Assembly (NCBI GenBank): GCA_958298945.1
Contig: OY282605.1
Span: 1,573,811 to 1,637,810 of the forward strand
Source: Atherix ibis
Taxonomy: Eukaryota; Arthropoda; Insecta; Diptera; Athericidae
DNA length: 64,000 nucleotides
Reading direction: 5' to 3'
Position numbers and translations under genes: made by a program. A model generated the notes under the pieces. That model searched no databases and was not told where the DNA came from. It saw nothing but the letters and a program-made list of their open reading frames with translations. Of this stretch, positions 11,289 through 24,451 are shown piece by piece (the stretch's first letter is position 1; every line of letters starts with the position of its first letter).

Positions 11289-11815
11289 ATATAAGTTAAT
11301 CTGATAAGTCAGTGATAAGTAGGAAAAATTCAATTTTATGTTAGCTAAATAATAATTTTTTATCATCTGGCGGTCTTAAAGAGAATATATTATAAACATC
11401 TTTTTATTAATTTTGTTTAAGAGGCCATTAAAAGTATATAAGGTTTTTTTAAAAAAAAAAATTATATTTGAAACCAAAAGCAAGTTTTAAAAGTATAATA
11501 GAGACTCCTCATCATCGTATGGAATACTTCAGAAGTGGTCTACTGAATTTTGGTATTCTCGTAAGAGCACAAATGACACCGAGCGCCTAGGACGTCCAAT
11601 TTAGGCTACCAACGAAGAAATAATTAATAAAATCCATGATATTAGCTGACATGGTATATGTATAGGCAACAAATTTATATAAAATTTTGGGCAAGGAAAA
11701 GCTATCGGCAAGATACTTAGCTAAAAAAAGACCTATATTGAAAAAAACATCAATTTTTGTTGAATAAATTAATTTTTTGTTTAATTTATTACTGACTTAT
11801 CATACCACCCTCGTA
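11289..11815 (+). mobile_element. Short mariner deletion derivative with both termini
   Basis: The termini are related inverted repeats: the left one contains AATCTGATAAGTCAGTGATA and the right one, inverted, reads TACGAGGGTGGTATGATAAG. The body shares the leader ATTAAAAG-TATA-AGG and the block CTTCAGAAGTGGTCTACTGA with the copy at 14776, then jumps to the shared 3' region ACATCAATTTTTGTTGAATA. Almost the whole transposase, including all catalytic blocks, is missing. Confidence 0.82.
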
Positions 11816-11938
11816 TGCTCTCTTTTCGCAAAAATTTCTCTAGTGCAAAAATTTCTTTAAATTAATTTCTGATATTGATATTCTGTATACTCATCCACGA
11901 GTACTATAGAATTTCTCACTAATACGAAGCAATTGCAA
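11816..11938. repeat. Sequence shared downstream of two mariner copies
   Basis: Beyond the mariner 3' terminus, this segment matches 15793-15916: both carry TAGTG-AAAAATTTCTT, GTATACT, AGTACTA-AGAATTTCTCAC and CGAAGCAATTGCAA in the same order. The mariner copies therefore share flanking sequence, meaning they were duplicated as part of a larger unit or the element is longer than its apparent inverted repeats. Confidence 0.75.
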
Positions 11939-13444
11939 TAATTGGAAATATAAATGATGACAAATTACGAAAATCCAAAATAAAGTCCTTCGAAGAATGA
12001 AGATTTTGCATATAAAATAATTGGAGAAAAATCTACGAATTTCTTATATTTGTATACATATGTGTATATATATATGTGTGTAGTTGAATAATTTTTTATG
12101 ATAATTAAAATAAAGCCAAATAAAAGGATGGGTGACTGGTCGTTGTCACCGTTGTGCTGATAATCTTTCTTAACATTGAGCATATGTGCGTTGTGTAGTC
12201 AAAACTTTATCATCATTTCTGTTGCTATTATTATCATTTTGATCTTACGTTTATTCTTTTTGCTTGTATTTTTTTTTCGACTAACAAAATAAATGATTCT
12301 CACACAAAATGTAGAAGTACAGAAAAGGATAAACACATTGTACGGACCATTAATAGTGATTACAATGAGTAATTTTTTCTGTGTGCTCGGATTTTCTGTT
12401 TGTCTATATAGTCTAGGGGCGGGGTAATAATTTTCGCTTATATTTTATTTTTATTCAAGCATATTATCCTACATTCCCAGAGACTGAGACTCTATAGCCC
12501 TGTAGCCTTGTAGCCCACCACCCACTTATAGCCCGCATTTCAGAAGCGAAATGAAATGATTTATTTCAATGTTATAATGCTTTTCACTTATTTTCGTATA
12601 TTGAATGGCAGTGTATGTGTATGTCCTGCAGCTTAACAACACAGCCATTAGTGCTAAAAGTCGTCCAAGTTGATGGATCCAAAGACCCTTCTCAGGAAAA
12701 AGGACGTTATCCTTTCACCATGCGGTGTTATTTCTTTTAAGACAGTTTCATTACTCTTATCCATGTTTGAAGATAAACATAACATTTCGTAATGAAGGTG
12801 ACCATCGTCCGTCCGCAAACGATTGCTATATAAACAGGAGTTATTATCCTTAACCGTTCGGCCATCTTCTTAGCTGTGTGATGCCATTTATTCAAAATGG
12901 TCAAATGTAAAATGTCAACCAATATGAACGAAGGATAAAAAGGCAAGGACACAATTACGATTATTGTTTAATCAACGAACATTTTCTATCATTTATTTTG
13001 AAAATGCCAAAAATAACATCTAATCCTATTTTAATATCTTCAAAAATTGTCATAAGATCGATCATTGAAGTATTTTTAATGTTTTAAAATAAATTTTGTT
13101 TATTTTGGAATAAATTCATGTATGTGGTGGAGGGGGTATTAAAGGATATATTTTAAAGAAATGCCGAATTCGTCTTGAAAAAGTTTAGTTACGATTTAAG
13201 CAGGATTAGTTGTGTCAGAATGCAATAATTATTTTCCCAAAAATTTTACGAGCAAATATGAAGAAATATTGTTTTTTTTTAATAAAAACAATACCAACAA
13301 AACTAAAAATAACTCATTTAATTCGTTAAGAAAATTCAACTGAAATTATACGATTCGTCTGTGTATGGTCGTATGGTAAATATTGTAATAAAAAATATGA
13401 TTTTTCTTCTTGTATTATTTGCCATACGTTTGTAAGGGGTGATA

Positions 13445-13470
13445 GGAGGGAGGAGTGGGGGGTTGGCGGT
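13445..13470 (+). repeat. G-rich tract, possible quadruplex former
   Basis: GGAGGGAGGAGTGGGGGGTTGG has four or more closely spaced G runs on the plus strand, which is the template strand for the host gene. Similar tracts lie at 30593-30625, 49571-49602 and 49908-49934. Function is not implied. Confidence 0.5.
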
Positions 13471-14775
13471 TGTTATGAAAATGAAAATACCTATAATAAG
13501 ATGGTGGGAAAGAATGTCTGGGGAGAGAAAATAGAATTGAGTGGCCCATTAGGATTTAGTAGCCACATATTAGAGTGTTTCTATGGATTCTTAGAAGCTT
13601 GTTGTTACTTGTTGGATCTTGCAGGTTCAGAAAGCATAGAGTCCCTACTCAGGTTCCCCTCTTGCCAGATCATTTGTTTACATTGTATAGTAATATTACA
13701 CTAGAAGAGATGTGCTTCATGATGGGTGGTGGTAATAGGTAGCCTCATATTTGGATGTGTGTGCATGCAATATGGTGAAGGTTGAGCGAGCGATAGAAGT
13801 TTATGGCGTGTGAGGACCAGAAATGTTGAATGGAAACATCCGTTGGTGTACGTTGTCGATCTAGTAGGAAGGTAAATAATACGATAAGTGGGGACGTAAA
13901 TACTCGTATATTCGAAATGGTCATATTATATAATCGTCCAGCATATATACGAATATTCTTGCCTTGTTCAAACGATTTGTTCATATGCAATGATTAGAAT
14001 AAGCTGCTTTCGATTTGTTTTAAGCTGTTTTGTGCAAAAAAAAACAACAAAACCATTACGAATGGGGTCTATTCTATATACAATATTTACTGGAAATCAC
14101 GTAAGGCGATTTAAACGAACTACTAGAAAAACAACTAAATAAACAAATATTTTCTGATTGTTTCATGTCCGTATACAAAGCTTTTGATACAAGCACAAGT
14201 ACCAGGCTACAAGAAAGCGGATACATTTTCCTATTATATAGGGGGGTGCACGTTTTTTTTCCATATACCATATATTATTCAGGTTAGTATGAGATTAAAA
14301 CACATTGTTGATATTTTCACATATAAATCATATCGTTTTATTGAACAAATAAAAATATTTTATTTATTATAATAAGTGCAATTTTTTTCTCTTGTATTGT
14401 CCATTATTTTACTTATGGAAAATTCGTTTAAAAGCATAATTTTTTTTATTAAAACAAAAAAAAAATAAATCAATAAAAAAACTAATTCTGGAAATTAATA
14501 TAGTAAAAGAATTATGAATTTTTCGAATAAAAAAACAACATGTTCTTAACCCAATTGTCAACAAGCGTTCTGGTTTTATTATAATAAATCAAAGAAATTC
14601 TGACGTCAAAAATTTTGACCGAGAACCAGGTCGAAAGCTAGGTGATATGTCAGTTTTTGAGATAATTTATGTACATCAGTTAAAATCACGTTTCTTGCTT
14701 TAACAATAAAAGTATATACTCTAATATAAATAATATGTGGTAAGAAATGAAAAATTTCATATCAAATTTTCTATA

Positions 14776-15792
14776 TATGAGGGTAATCTGATAAGTTAGT
14801 GATAAGTGAAAGAAAAACAGTTGATATCAGAAAAACAATATTTTTTAATCATCTGGCTTTCTTAAAGAGAAGGCATGCAAAATTTTACAAATATGTTTCT
14901 ATAAGTTTAGTTTAGAAGGTCATTAAAAGAATAAAAGGTTTTTTTTAAAAAAATTATATTGGAAACCAAAAGCAAGTTTTAAAAGTATAATAGAGACTCC
15001 TCTCATCCTATGTAATACTTCAGAAGTGGTCTACTGAATTTTTTATTTTAGCAAAAGCACAAATGACGCCGACCGCCTAGGACGTCTAATTTAGGTCACC
15101 AACGAAGAAATAATTAATAAAATCCATGATATTACTTTAAAAGAGCACATCGAGTGGACGTTGGGTAAGACAGGCGGTCGGCGTTATTTATGTCGGCAAG
15201 ATACGCGCTGCTTTTGCTAAAACCCGAGTAAAAATGTGTTCGTGTAGTAACTTCAATGGAGTGTTTAGACATTTTTAAAGGTAATCTTAGTGATTTTTTG
15301 CATAGATTAGTACGTCTTGATGAAACATTAATTTATCGTTATACACCAGAATTCAAAGTGCAGTCAAAACAATAGACTTATACTGTCTTTAGTTACCAGA
15401 ATAAAAAAAATTCTGTTTCAACATGACAACCCACCTGATGTATATTCAACGGTAATTGCAACATGAAAATTGGTGAAATAACGAAAAGAATTGCTTCCCC
15501 ATTCAACCTATTTTACAGATTTGGCTTCTGGTAACTTTGTTCTGTTTCCAAACATGAAGAAATAATTCTGTGAAAAGAAATTTGTGTCCAATTCTAAAGT
15601 TATAATCAAAACTGAGGCATATTTTACAGAGTCTAACAAATCATACTACAATTTAGTATAATAAAGTTAGAATATCAACGAACGAAGCGTATCGAGGTGA
15701 AAAAAAGAATATATTGAAAATAACATCAATTTTTGTTGAATAAATTAATTTTTGGTTTAATTTATCAATGACTTATCAGACTGCTCTCGTAT
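14776..15792 (+). mobile_element. Mariner fossil, longest copy of its lineage
   Basis: The 5' terminus is TATGAGGGTAATCTGATAAG and the inverted 3' terminus TACGAGAGCAGTCTGATAAG. Transposase pieces are SARYALLLLKPE, RVVTSMECLDIF, RLVRLDETLIYRYTPEFK (first catalytic Asp), KKILFQHDNPP (third catalytic Asp), STYFTDLASGNFVLFPNMKK and YFTESNKSYY. The block with the second catalytic Asp is absent, and stops and frame changes are many. It is inactive. The lineage resembles transposases with FVTVDETWIHHYTPE and FHHDNAPAHTS motifs. Confidence 0.85.
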
Positions 15793-15916
15793 GCTCTTTT
15801 TTCGTAAAAATTTCTTTAGTGTAAAAATTTCTTCAGATCAATTTTTGATCATGATAATTTGTATACTTAGCCACTAGTACTACAGAATTTCTCACTAATT
15901 CGAAGCAATTGCAACT
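15793..15916. repeat. Shared flank of the mariner at 14776
   Basis: This is the counterpart of 11816-11938, with similar order and spacing of motifs. See that entry for the reading. Confidence 0.75.
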
Positions 15917-18900
15917 TTTTTTCGTTCGATACTACTGCTTTTCTTACATTTGTAGTAGATAGGCAAATCCCATTTACCGCCACGAGCACTTTTTTTTATA
16001 TGAGCCTACAAATTTTACTTAAAACTAGGTCAGACTGGTGAGACGAAATGCCAAAGAGTACTCTGGTTCTCGGTTATTGACAGAAGTTTCAATTAAATCA
16101 TAACATGTGCCCTTAAATATTTTTGCTCCTATATTTTCTGTTACGAAGCAAGCAATTACTAATGAAAATATTCAAATTTGTTTAAAAATAAAATAAAAAT
16201 ATTCTTTGTTGAATTTTATCGTCTATAAAAGAAAGTTTTTCTATTATGACAAGAAACAATATCCAAAACCGATTAACATATTTTCTTGGTAGTAACCCAA
16301 TTTATAGCTGAAGAAGTACATACTCATAATTTTTAAAATATCTCGAATTATACATAAAGTATAAGAAATACTTGAGATTTTTAAATTAATTAACCAAAAA
16401 AGAAAAATAAATTCTCTGTGCCGAAACAGAAAATTTAGTGAAAGTACTTTTCACAATGACTCAATGAAGTGTATCTGAAATATTGTGCGTTTAACCTTGC
16501 ACCATTAGGGTGGAAGGGTGCCAAAATGGAGTAGAGATTGGGGATGATATGAATCGAAGAGTGAAGCAAATAGCAATTTTTCTATTTATTTCTATTTTGA
16601 AAGTAAATATTTTTCTTATGTATACACGAGTTTGGCATACTCGTATTCGTACTTGCGGGTTGAAAGTGTATAGCTTCCTCCCTTGAAGCGATGGTTTTTT
16701 TTCTTTTTTTTTGCCCAAATATAGAGGAGATTTTTTCTCAAATACGAACGAGCACATTTTATGTTCCCAATGTTACGATAGATCTTCTTTTATAAGACCC
16801 TAGAGCAATTGAAATTGTGCGTAAACGAAGAGGGAAACTTTAAAATTTTCCATAGATATGAGTACTCAGTCTTATGGAGATGGTTATTTTTTTCTAATTT
16901 TAACTGAAGTGGCAAAGAAAAATATTGCACAAAAATACGAGCAAAGAAACAGTTTCTATCGTTTTCAAATAGAGTTCGATTGAGGTTGTAAGGATCTGTT
17001 CGAGGATGTTCAGATGATATACTTGAAGTATATTTAGTCAGAAGGTTGATTTAAAGGCGCAATGACATAATAAAGGAGATACAACAATTTCAAAAATTGG
17101 GAATACTAGTCACTGGAAAATATACGAATTTTATCGATTTCGGATTTTCTGAAAAGTCTCCCTTGGCGTGTAGGGAATTTTTGTGTAAAATTTTTTTCAC
17201 CAAAATGAATAAAGGAATTTTTCAGTTATAGTATTTATTGGTCCTTAGAAGATTTTCAGACTTTCTCAGCTGTATACTTTTGCAAAAAAAGCTTTGTTCA
17301 CACTATTAAAACTCTTATTTCTATTGCTCTAAAATATCATCAAGGATAAAGCCTGTGGTATACTCGTAAGCAAAGGATTACAAATTGATACTAGCATATT
17401 GATTCAGATGTGATTCGTTCAACTAAAAACTAATGGGAATAAATTAAATTTTCCATTCCCTTATCAGGGAATGAATTTGATTTTATCATTATTCGAAGAA
17501 AATCCTTTTCCTTCATAATAAACAGTTGAATTTATTTGCAATATTTATATTACAATGTAAGTTGAAGAATATTAGAAAAAGTTTTTTAGTATTTTTGGTC
17601 AATTCAAAATACTTCTTTTCTTAAAGGAATGTTTTAGGAAAATGTCATATCAAAAAAAGGGAAGAGCAAAGTTTTCGGATCAATTTCGAAGGCCATCTTA
17701 AATGGTTATTTTTGATGAGTTAACGATATTTACCGACTTTTAAGTTTATTAATTTTTTTATTTTCTTCAGCATTCCATTATATAGTATTCTTCTTAAGAA
17801 CTTATCGTATAAAAAGTCAAAAAAATTCCTTCAAGTGGGAATGTATAAACTTTATTATTGACTCTTCCAACATAAATAGCAATAATACTTAACTATCAAT
17901 TTCCAAAAACTATTATCCACTTTGATGAGTTTATTAAGGGTAGTTAAAAGTCGTATATATATATACATAAGTAGTGATGTTTAGTAAATGATTAATTAGC
18001 TTTTCCCTTGTCGAAGTTTTATATTGAAAAAAAAAATATTATTACTACTAAAATTGTGTTGGCAAATACTTTCTGCAAAATACTTAAATACTTTGAATAA
18101 CAAAAATTTTTGAGTTTTTTTTTACTTTTTTTAGTTTTTTTAAATTTAATTATTAAAATCAATTATTTTTATTTAAGTTATTTTTTTTTTCTACGGCTAA
18201 TAGAAAGAAATTGAGGAAAAAAAGCCAATATAAAATGTATTTCCATATTTCATCCTACAAAATTTGATATAATATGTATAGTAATAGGGTAACAATATTT
18301 TTATGATTGTTTTCTATTTTTTTTAAATTTTTTATGAACTGATAGTAAAATCATATCCAGGTGGTATAAGGATGTGCATAAAAATTATTATGTAATAATA
18401 TTCATAACTCTGTGAAATAGATACAAACGGGCGATAGAAGGGCAAAAAGAAAGGATCATATACATAGTAATACTAAACAGAAAAGGCAAATAGAGAATAT
18501 GAAAGTAGAAAAATATTAAAACAGCCGAAGGATATAATATCTTGTGAATAATATACACATCCTGTCACCTTTTTATTTTCGATTTTTGGATGCAGTAACG
18601 ATGGAGCCATAGAATTACGGAACCGCGGTAATCTGGCAATTCCCTGAAGCGTGTAACCTCGTAAAATGCGGATTCATCATCGGAAAGGACTTACTGTCAT
18701 CAAGCTAGAGTCTATAAACTCCGAAAAACACAATATTTTTTATAGAGAAGTGACAAAAAGACAAGAAGAAAAAATAAACTATATTAAATCAAAATGTATC
18801 CTTGTACAAACGAGGAGTGCAGAGTTAGTAGATCAATGTGGCTTTACACAAAAATATGCCACAAAAAATAACAACAGCAACAAACAAAAATACGAAAACA

Positions 18901-20394
18901 GGATACAACATGGAAAAAAATAAATGTTGATGAACTGATCCGAAATCCCAAATCCTGACCGTAGTGCATCATAAAATTTTAATAATATTTTTTTACTGTA
19001 TACCAAAATCAACGCATTATCACATCGAGATACTGCGGATTTGACTTAAGTTATAAGGATTCGTCGGGGCAAGGTAAAATGAACAAGGATATTTAAAAAT
19101 AATCATTTAAACTTGTAGGCTGGGCGAGGAGGAATTTTTTTTTGAACAGCCTGCAGGAGGGAATTTATATCACCGATAGTATTGTTGATATTCCAGTATT
19201 GTTATTTACTTCCCAGATAGATGGATGGACACTTTTCCATAAACAGCCAGACTGAAATTTATATTTTTTCGTCAGTTTGCATTTTTATTATGGGCGTTCT
19301 CGCTGGATACCGATTCCGTATAATTTGCCATCTTATTTTTTTCAGGATATTATTTTTGTAGGTTTTCGTTTATGATTTGCCTGCAGTTAGTAAATATCAA
19401 AATAGTCATATCAGCGTTAATAGAGGGCGAGAGAGTGTGAAACAACAGCATTAAACCTGATTGATTCAGTGTTTCGCGGGCTGTAAACAATATACCAACG
19501 ATATTTTCCTTTGGGCATATATACTCTCTACCGATGGATTTAATTTCAGTGACATATCGTTGATATGCTAGTATCGTGTTATCGGAACGCATGGCAAAAG
19601 TGAAAAAGTAGCGGGTGGTGGCGTGAAAGGACGGGATCAGGGAGAAAGGAAACACAACAACGATACAGGGTATAATTAAATGTTGTTCGAATATGTGTTG
19701 ATACTATTTTCACCTTTTACCTGTTTGAGATAGTTTTTTTTATGCATACCATGTCTGGTCCACATTTTCCGTTTTTCCATGTTTTCTATAAAGTGCTAAA
19801 GGCGCCAATTTCTGTGACTATACTCGGAAATTGGGGACTGCGAAGCGTAAGGAAACGATTGGTGGTCGTTTGCTTAAATTCAACATTTATTCATTTATAC
19901 ATATACGTACACCAATACACCCATACACAATCACATACACTCGTAAGGATTCTCTCCCTTGTACTAACGAGTTTGTATATTTCGAGTGTATTGGATCGTT
20001 TCATATTTAGTACTTTACTGCGTATGCACCATTTTCCCTATAAATATTTTGTTATTTTTTATTTGTGCATATTTTTTTTCGCTTCCGTTTATGCAGTTAA
20101 ATGGAACATGACATGCATTTGCAAACTGATTGATACCATAAATTTTGGATTTTCGCTGATTAAGATCAATTAATTGTTGTATTCGTTAGTGATTCGATCG
20201 ATAATTAATCTTCTGGTATATCGTATTTATTTCAGTGAATGTGTTAAAGTTTTTTTCACAATATTTATATTTAATTTAATTCTTTTTTAAAAGCATTTAC
20301 TTTTATTGAAATATGGAAATATGGGTAGTTTTTGTGTATGAGTATTAGTTGATATCAAATGGGTTACGACCATTATAAAAAGGTGCAGACAAAT

Positions 20395-20760
20395 TTTTAT
20401 TCAAGAAAAACTTAATAAAATAACTGACAATTATAAGAATTCCCAGTAAAAAAATTGGGTGACGGTTTCCTTTTCTTGTTAAATTTATTACTGACTTATC
20501 AGACTGCTCCTGTATGGTCTCTTTTTGCAAAAAAAAATTATTTAAGAAAAACTCAATGAAAATAACTGATAATTATAAAAATTCCCATTAAAAAATGGGG
20601 TTAATAGTTTCCCTTTCTTCTTTAATTTATCACTGACTTATCAGTTTGATCTCGTATGCCCTATTTTCGCAACAATTTTTATTTAAGAAAAAATCAATAA
20701 AATAACTAACAATTATAAGAATTCCCAGTAAAAAAATGGGCAGAACAGTTTCCCTTCGTA
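20395..20760 (+). repeat. 141-bp tandem array carrying a mariner terminus
   Basis: Units start at about 20400, 20541 and 20682 with TTAAGAAAAAC-CAATAAAATA or close variants, continue through AATTATAAGAATTCCCA and GTTTCCCTTTCTT, and end with AATTTAT(T/C)ACTGACTTATCAG followed by GTATGCTCT-TTTTCGCAA. The third unit stops before the terminus. The last part of each full unit matches the 3' inverted repeat of the mariner lineage at 14776 (GACTTATCAGACTGCTC). Both periods are 141 bp. Confidence 0.85.
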
Positions 20761-21668
20761 AATAAAATATTAACTTTCACAAAAATATTAAAAAGAATAT
20801 AATAAATTACAAATAATATCAATTTCAAATGCTTTAGTATTATTGGAGGAATAAATTTTGTTTGAAGAATTCTGCTAAATTCATTAAATTTTTTATTTGT
20901 TGAAATATCAAAGAAAATTGAAATGTGATATTTTATATTTATTTCTAAAGAGATGATATTTAACCATATTCTTCTTGATGATTTTCCAAACAAGGCCTCC
21001 ACCCTCCCCCCTCCCACTAGCAAAAAAATCCAATTATTCTTATTTTTAAGAAAACAGTTTTTTAGCAAATTTTTCCCGTACACTTCTATTTACATAAAAT
21101 TTTATTATTATGAGTAGAAATTTCAAAATCTTTTGAATCATATATAAACAAACAATATTCTGGCTTCGTTTTATTGTGAAAAAAATTCTCAAATAAATAT
21201 CTAGAAAATAATGTACCCAAATTTTATATAAAAATTCCGATTTTATGATGAAATATAATGAAAAATATAAATAAGCAATTTAGTTATATAAAATATATGG
21301 GAAAATATTTGAAACTATAAAAAAAACATTAATTTCTAATAAATTTTTAACTTTAAAAATGGTAACATTTTCGAAAATAATTAAAAATTTCGAAAAATTT
21401 CGAATAAAGTAAATTTTTTGTTCAATTACAAATTTTTTAAATCGTACAACCAATCCCTGATTTTGAATCGTCTAATCAACCCCTTTGCCAATTTTGTTAG
21501 AAAAAAAGTAATTATTTATAAAAAAAATTCAGAAACTTGAAAAAATAATTAAATTTTTTTAAAAAACTATTGAATTTTTGAGGAATTAGATATGAGTAAT
21601 GATGATCTCTGCGGTGTATTAGATGGTGGATGAAAGGAGTCGAAGGTGAAATGGTTGATTACTTTAAG

Positions 21669-21695
21669 AATTTGATCATTTCAAATGATCAAATT
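21669..21695. repeat. Perfect 12-bp palindrome arms
   Basis: The arms AATTTGATCATT (21669-21680) and AATGATCAAATT (21684-21695) are separated by TCA. They lie at the left limit of the truncated mariner at 21690, so this may mark a deletion junction. Confidence 0.85.
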
Positions 21696-22027
21696 CAAAA
21701 AAAACTGAAAAATTTGGTGAAATAAAGATATGAATTGCTTCCCCATCTACTGTATTCTACAGATTTAGCTCCATGTAACTTTGTTCCATTTCAAAATATG
21801 AACAAAAAGCTCTGTGAAAAGAAATTTGCGTCGCATTCTAAAGTTATAACCGAACCTGCGGTATATTTTACAGAGTCTAACAAATCGTACTACAAATATG
21901 GTATAATAAAGTTGGAATATTAATGAACGAAGCTAAAAGGAGTCTATATTGAAAATAACATCAATTTTTGTTGAATAAATTAATTTTTTATTTAATTTAT
22001 CGCTGACTTATCATACTACACTCGTAT
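21690..22027 (+). mobile_element. 5'-truncated mariner, C-terminal part
   Basis: The plus-strand frame 21735-21923 reads LPHLLYSTDLAPCNFVPF, then NKKLCEKKFASHSKV and YFTESNKSYYKYGIIKLEY, the PYSPDLAP and C-terminal blocks of the same lineage as 14776. The 3' region ACATCAATTTTTGTTGAATA and the terminus GCTGACTTATCATACTACAC are kept. The 5' part including all catalytic residues is absent. Confidence 0.82.
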
Positions 22028-23253
22028 GGTGTCTTTTCGGAAAAATTGTTCTAGTGCAAACATTAATTTAGTTGAGCCTCATTAATTATACAGAAGCACC
22101 AATTAACTTATTTGAAACCAAAAAGAGATACAAAAAGACATCTTCTTACTCTTAAAATTCAAAAAGATCATGTTTAATTTGAAATATATTTTTGATTTTG
22201 TTAAAATTTTAATTTATGAAATTTTTTTTTATGTTACCAAATTTTTGTTTTGTTTATTTTTTTTTCCGTTTATTTTGGAATATAGCATTAAGCATACAAG
22301 ACGTACGCTTAATAGTATCGCTAAATAAGGACACGTGTACGACATTATGAGAGCCTCAAAAAAATTATTCGAAAATTCATTAAACCAGAAGAAATAAAAA
22401 AAAATTAGGAAAAAAAACCGAATGATTTTCGAAACCCTTCTAATCTGATATTTGATATTGAATAATCTCCCATTGAACATGAACAAAAGGTGTTAATTCT
22501 GTCGATAAATACGAAATTATCATAACTCAGTAAACATCCTTTTTCCTTTGGTTAAGTTGGAATAGTTTCGTGTTTAATTTTTCATTATGTACGCGTTTGG
22601 AAAATTTTGTAATTAATTCGGGCGGATTGGTGTTGTTTTCGATCTTCTGACATTAGATGTGAAGACTATTCTATGGGACTTGGATAAAAGGCAAGAGATG
22701 TTGATAAAGTTTTCAAAATGACTAAAATTTAAATTTACCACACTTTCGTGCACACACGAATCGATTCAAAAATTAACCATTTAACAATTGTCGTCTGCCT
22801 GTGCTTCTGACGACAGCATATTCTTCGCGAAATAATTTAAGGGATGAAAATAGTTTATGAATTTGATTTTAGTTCTATCGATGTTGTAATAATAGGACGC
22901 GAAAAATAGTATAGGATAATTGATGAACAAGGAGATATGAAGATTTGGCAAGGCAAACGGCAATGAAATGCGTAACTAATGAGCCATAAGCAAAACTGAC
23001 AAGCCCGAAAATGTGCTAAATTCAACAGCAATAATCATAACAAAAGCATCTTCAGCACCCACAATTATAAATAGTATAAAATTTCCTAAAGTTTATCGAA
23101 TTAGTTAGTACGTGGTGGTTTGTTATAATATTTATGGTTCTAAGTTGGTGTTGCTGTTTTTTGTTCTATGAAATTTATCACACCTCAACCGTTTTGGAAA
23201 TTTTGATGTACCGAAGTAACTAACTTTGGGGAATAAAGTGCTCCTCGCATCTG

Positions 23254-23445
23254 ATGAGCTTTAATCAAACAATATTTTTTTTCATCTTGTTTTTGTTAAA
23301 GACTTCCGAATGTAAATGGAAAAGTTACTGCCAACAAGAGTGCCACTTTTTGTCACAAAATTGTAAAATGTTCACTTGGTTGATTACAGTTCCACTCGTA
23401 AATGTGAAATGCACTGGAATTCAGGGAAGACTCGACAAAAAGTGA
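23254..23445 (+). other. Possible small cysteine-containing secreted peptide frame
   Basis: This 63-residue frame has a hydrophobic N-terminus (IFFFILFLL) that could act as a signal peptide, then five cysteines at residues 20, 26, 30, 37 and 53. It lies antisense to the host gene in the 23-kb intron. I recognise no family. AT-rich DNA often yields Phe/Ile/Leu-rich starts, so a chance frame is more likely than a gene. No promoter or polyadenylation context stands out. Confidence 0.15.
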
Positions 23446-24451
23446 TAGTCAAACATACTGTTTAGATGAGTTTTGATTTTGTCCTTTTCTAATTTAGAAG
23501 GATGTATTCAGTTACTTTCTATACAACTGAAAATTTAGTTTTGCCAAAAAGTTTAGTTTTGAGTAGAAAGTATTACTGTTACTCATTGTGTAGGGTCTTC
23601 CGCGTTACTCTGGACGTTCTCTTCCCGGGAATAATAATAAACTTTCATACCTTCGAGCATATAAAGCACATCAAAATGTATTACCTTCAGTAGTGAAACT
23701 TTTAAGCTTATTTAACACTTAAGTTGGAGGGTTTTTAGAAATGTTTGCAACTCTACGTAAGCGCATACAAAAACCGAAAATAATGTTTTATGTTTATTCA
23801 AAATGGAAATAAGATAAATTTTCATCAGTAAATAACAGAAAAATGAATAGGACCAAGAACTTTTTTGAAGGGGAAAAAAACCGAGGGAGCGGGGGGGGGG
23901 GGTGTGTTTGTGTGTGGCTGTAAAAAAAAGATGAACAACTTTACATCGGAATCATTATAATTAATATGTGAAAATTTTAGTAATATTAGCAGAAAAGATT
24001 TAAAAAAAAAGAAAATTAATAAAATCCTTTTTTATATAGTTTTGATGTTGGGGCTTCATTGCATTCAAGTTTGTTTTAAGAGTTCTCCGATTCGTATCCT
24101 TTATGAGCAAGCATGATTTTTCGCACAAACTTGCATTTTTAATTCTCAAGGACATATGGAAAAAATTTAAAATTTGCACTTCATAAAAGTTCGGTTTTAT
24201 GTATTAATAAAATTTTTTTTTTTTTTAAATTCATTGACCAATTTTTTTTTAGTTTCTTTTTTTTTTTTAAATAATTTTTTTTTACAGAAAGTTTTTGTAC
24301 ATAAAACTGACGAAATTTGTTATACTTTAGAATTATCCTATTTAAAATTCACAATTCTTAGATCATAATTTAAAAGGAAGGCTTTTTAGTCTGGTATGGG
24401 AAAAGGTGATACGAAGCACTGGGTATTAGCAAAAAGTCCTTTTAACTTTTA

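Larger units (their letters stand above)
11118..12068. repeat. Direct ~125-bp repeats flanking a mariner
   Basis: The block 11118-11245 recurs at 11940-12068 with about one difference per ten bases; both contain AAGTCCTT(T/C)GAAGAATGAA and TATAAAATAATTGGAGAAAA. The offset is 822 bp. The mariner at 11289-11815 and about 120 bp of downstream sequence lie between them. This suggests a tandem duplication whose second unit is truncated, or recombination between larger repeats. Confidence 0.8.

Noticed and set aside
14600..16090. Inverted similarity between CCGAGAACCAG at 14624 and the reverse strand near 16065
   Set aside because: The match is about 13 bases only and does not extend, so it is not supported as a terminal repeat around the mariner.
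19742..20173. 143-residue plus-strand open frame
   Set aside because: Composition is dominated by Phe, Ile, Tyr, His and Leu typical of translated AT-rich intron; no motif, no splice context and no resemblance to a known family.
20395..20760. CRISPR-like repeats
   Set aside because: Units are directly adjacent 141-mers without unique spacers of constant length, contain a mariner end, and lie in a eukaryotic intron.
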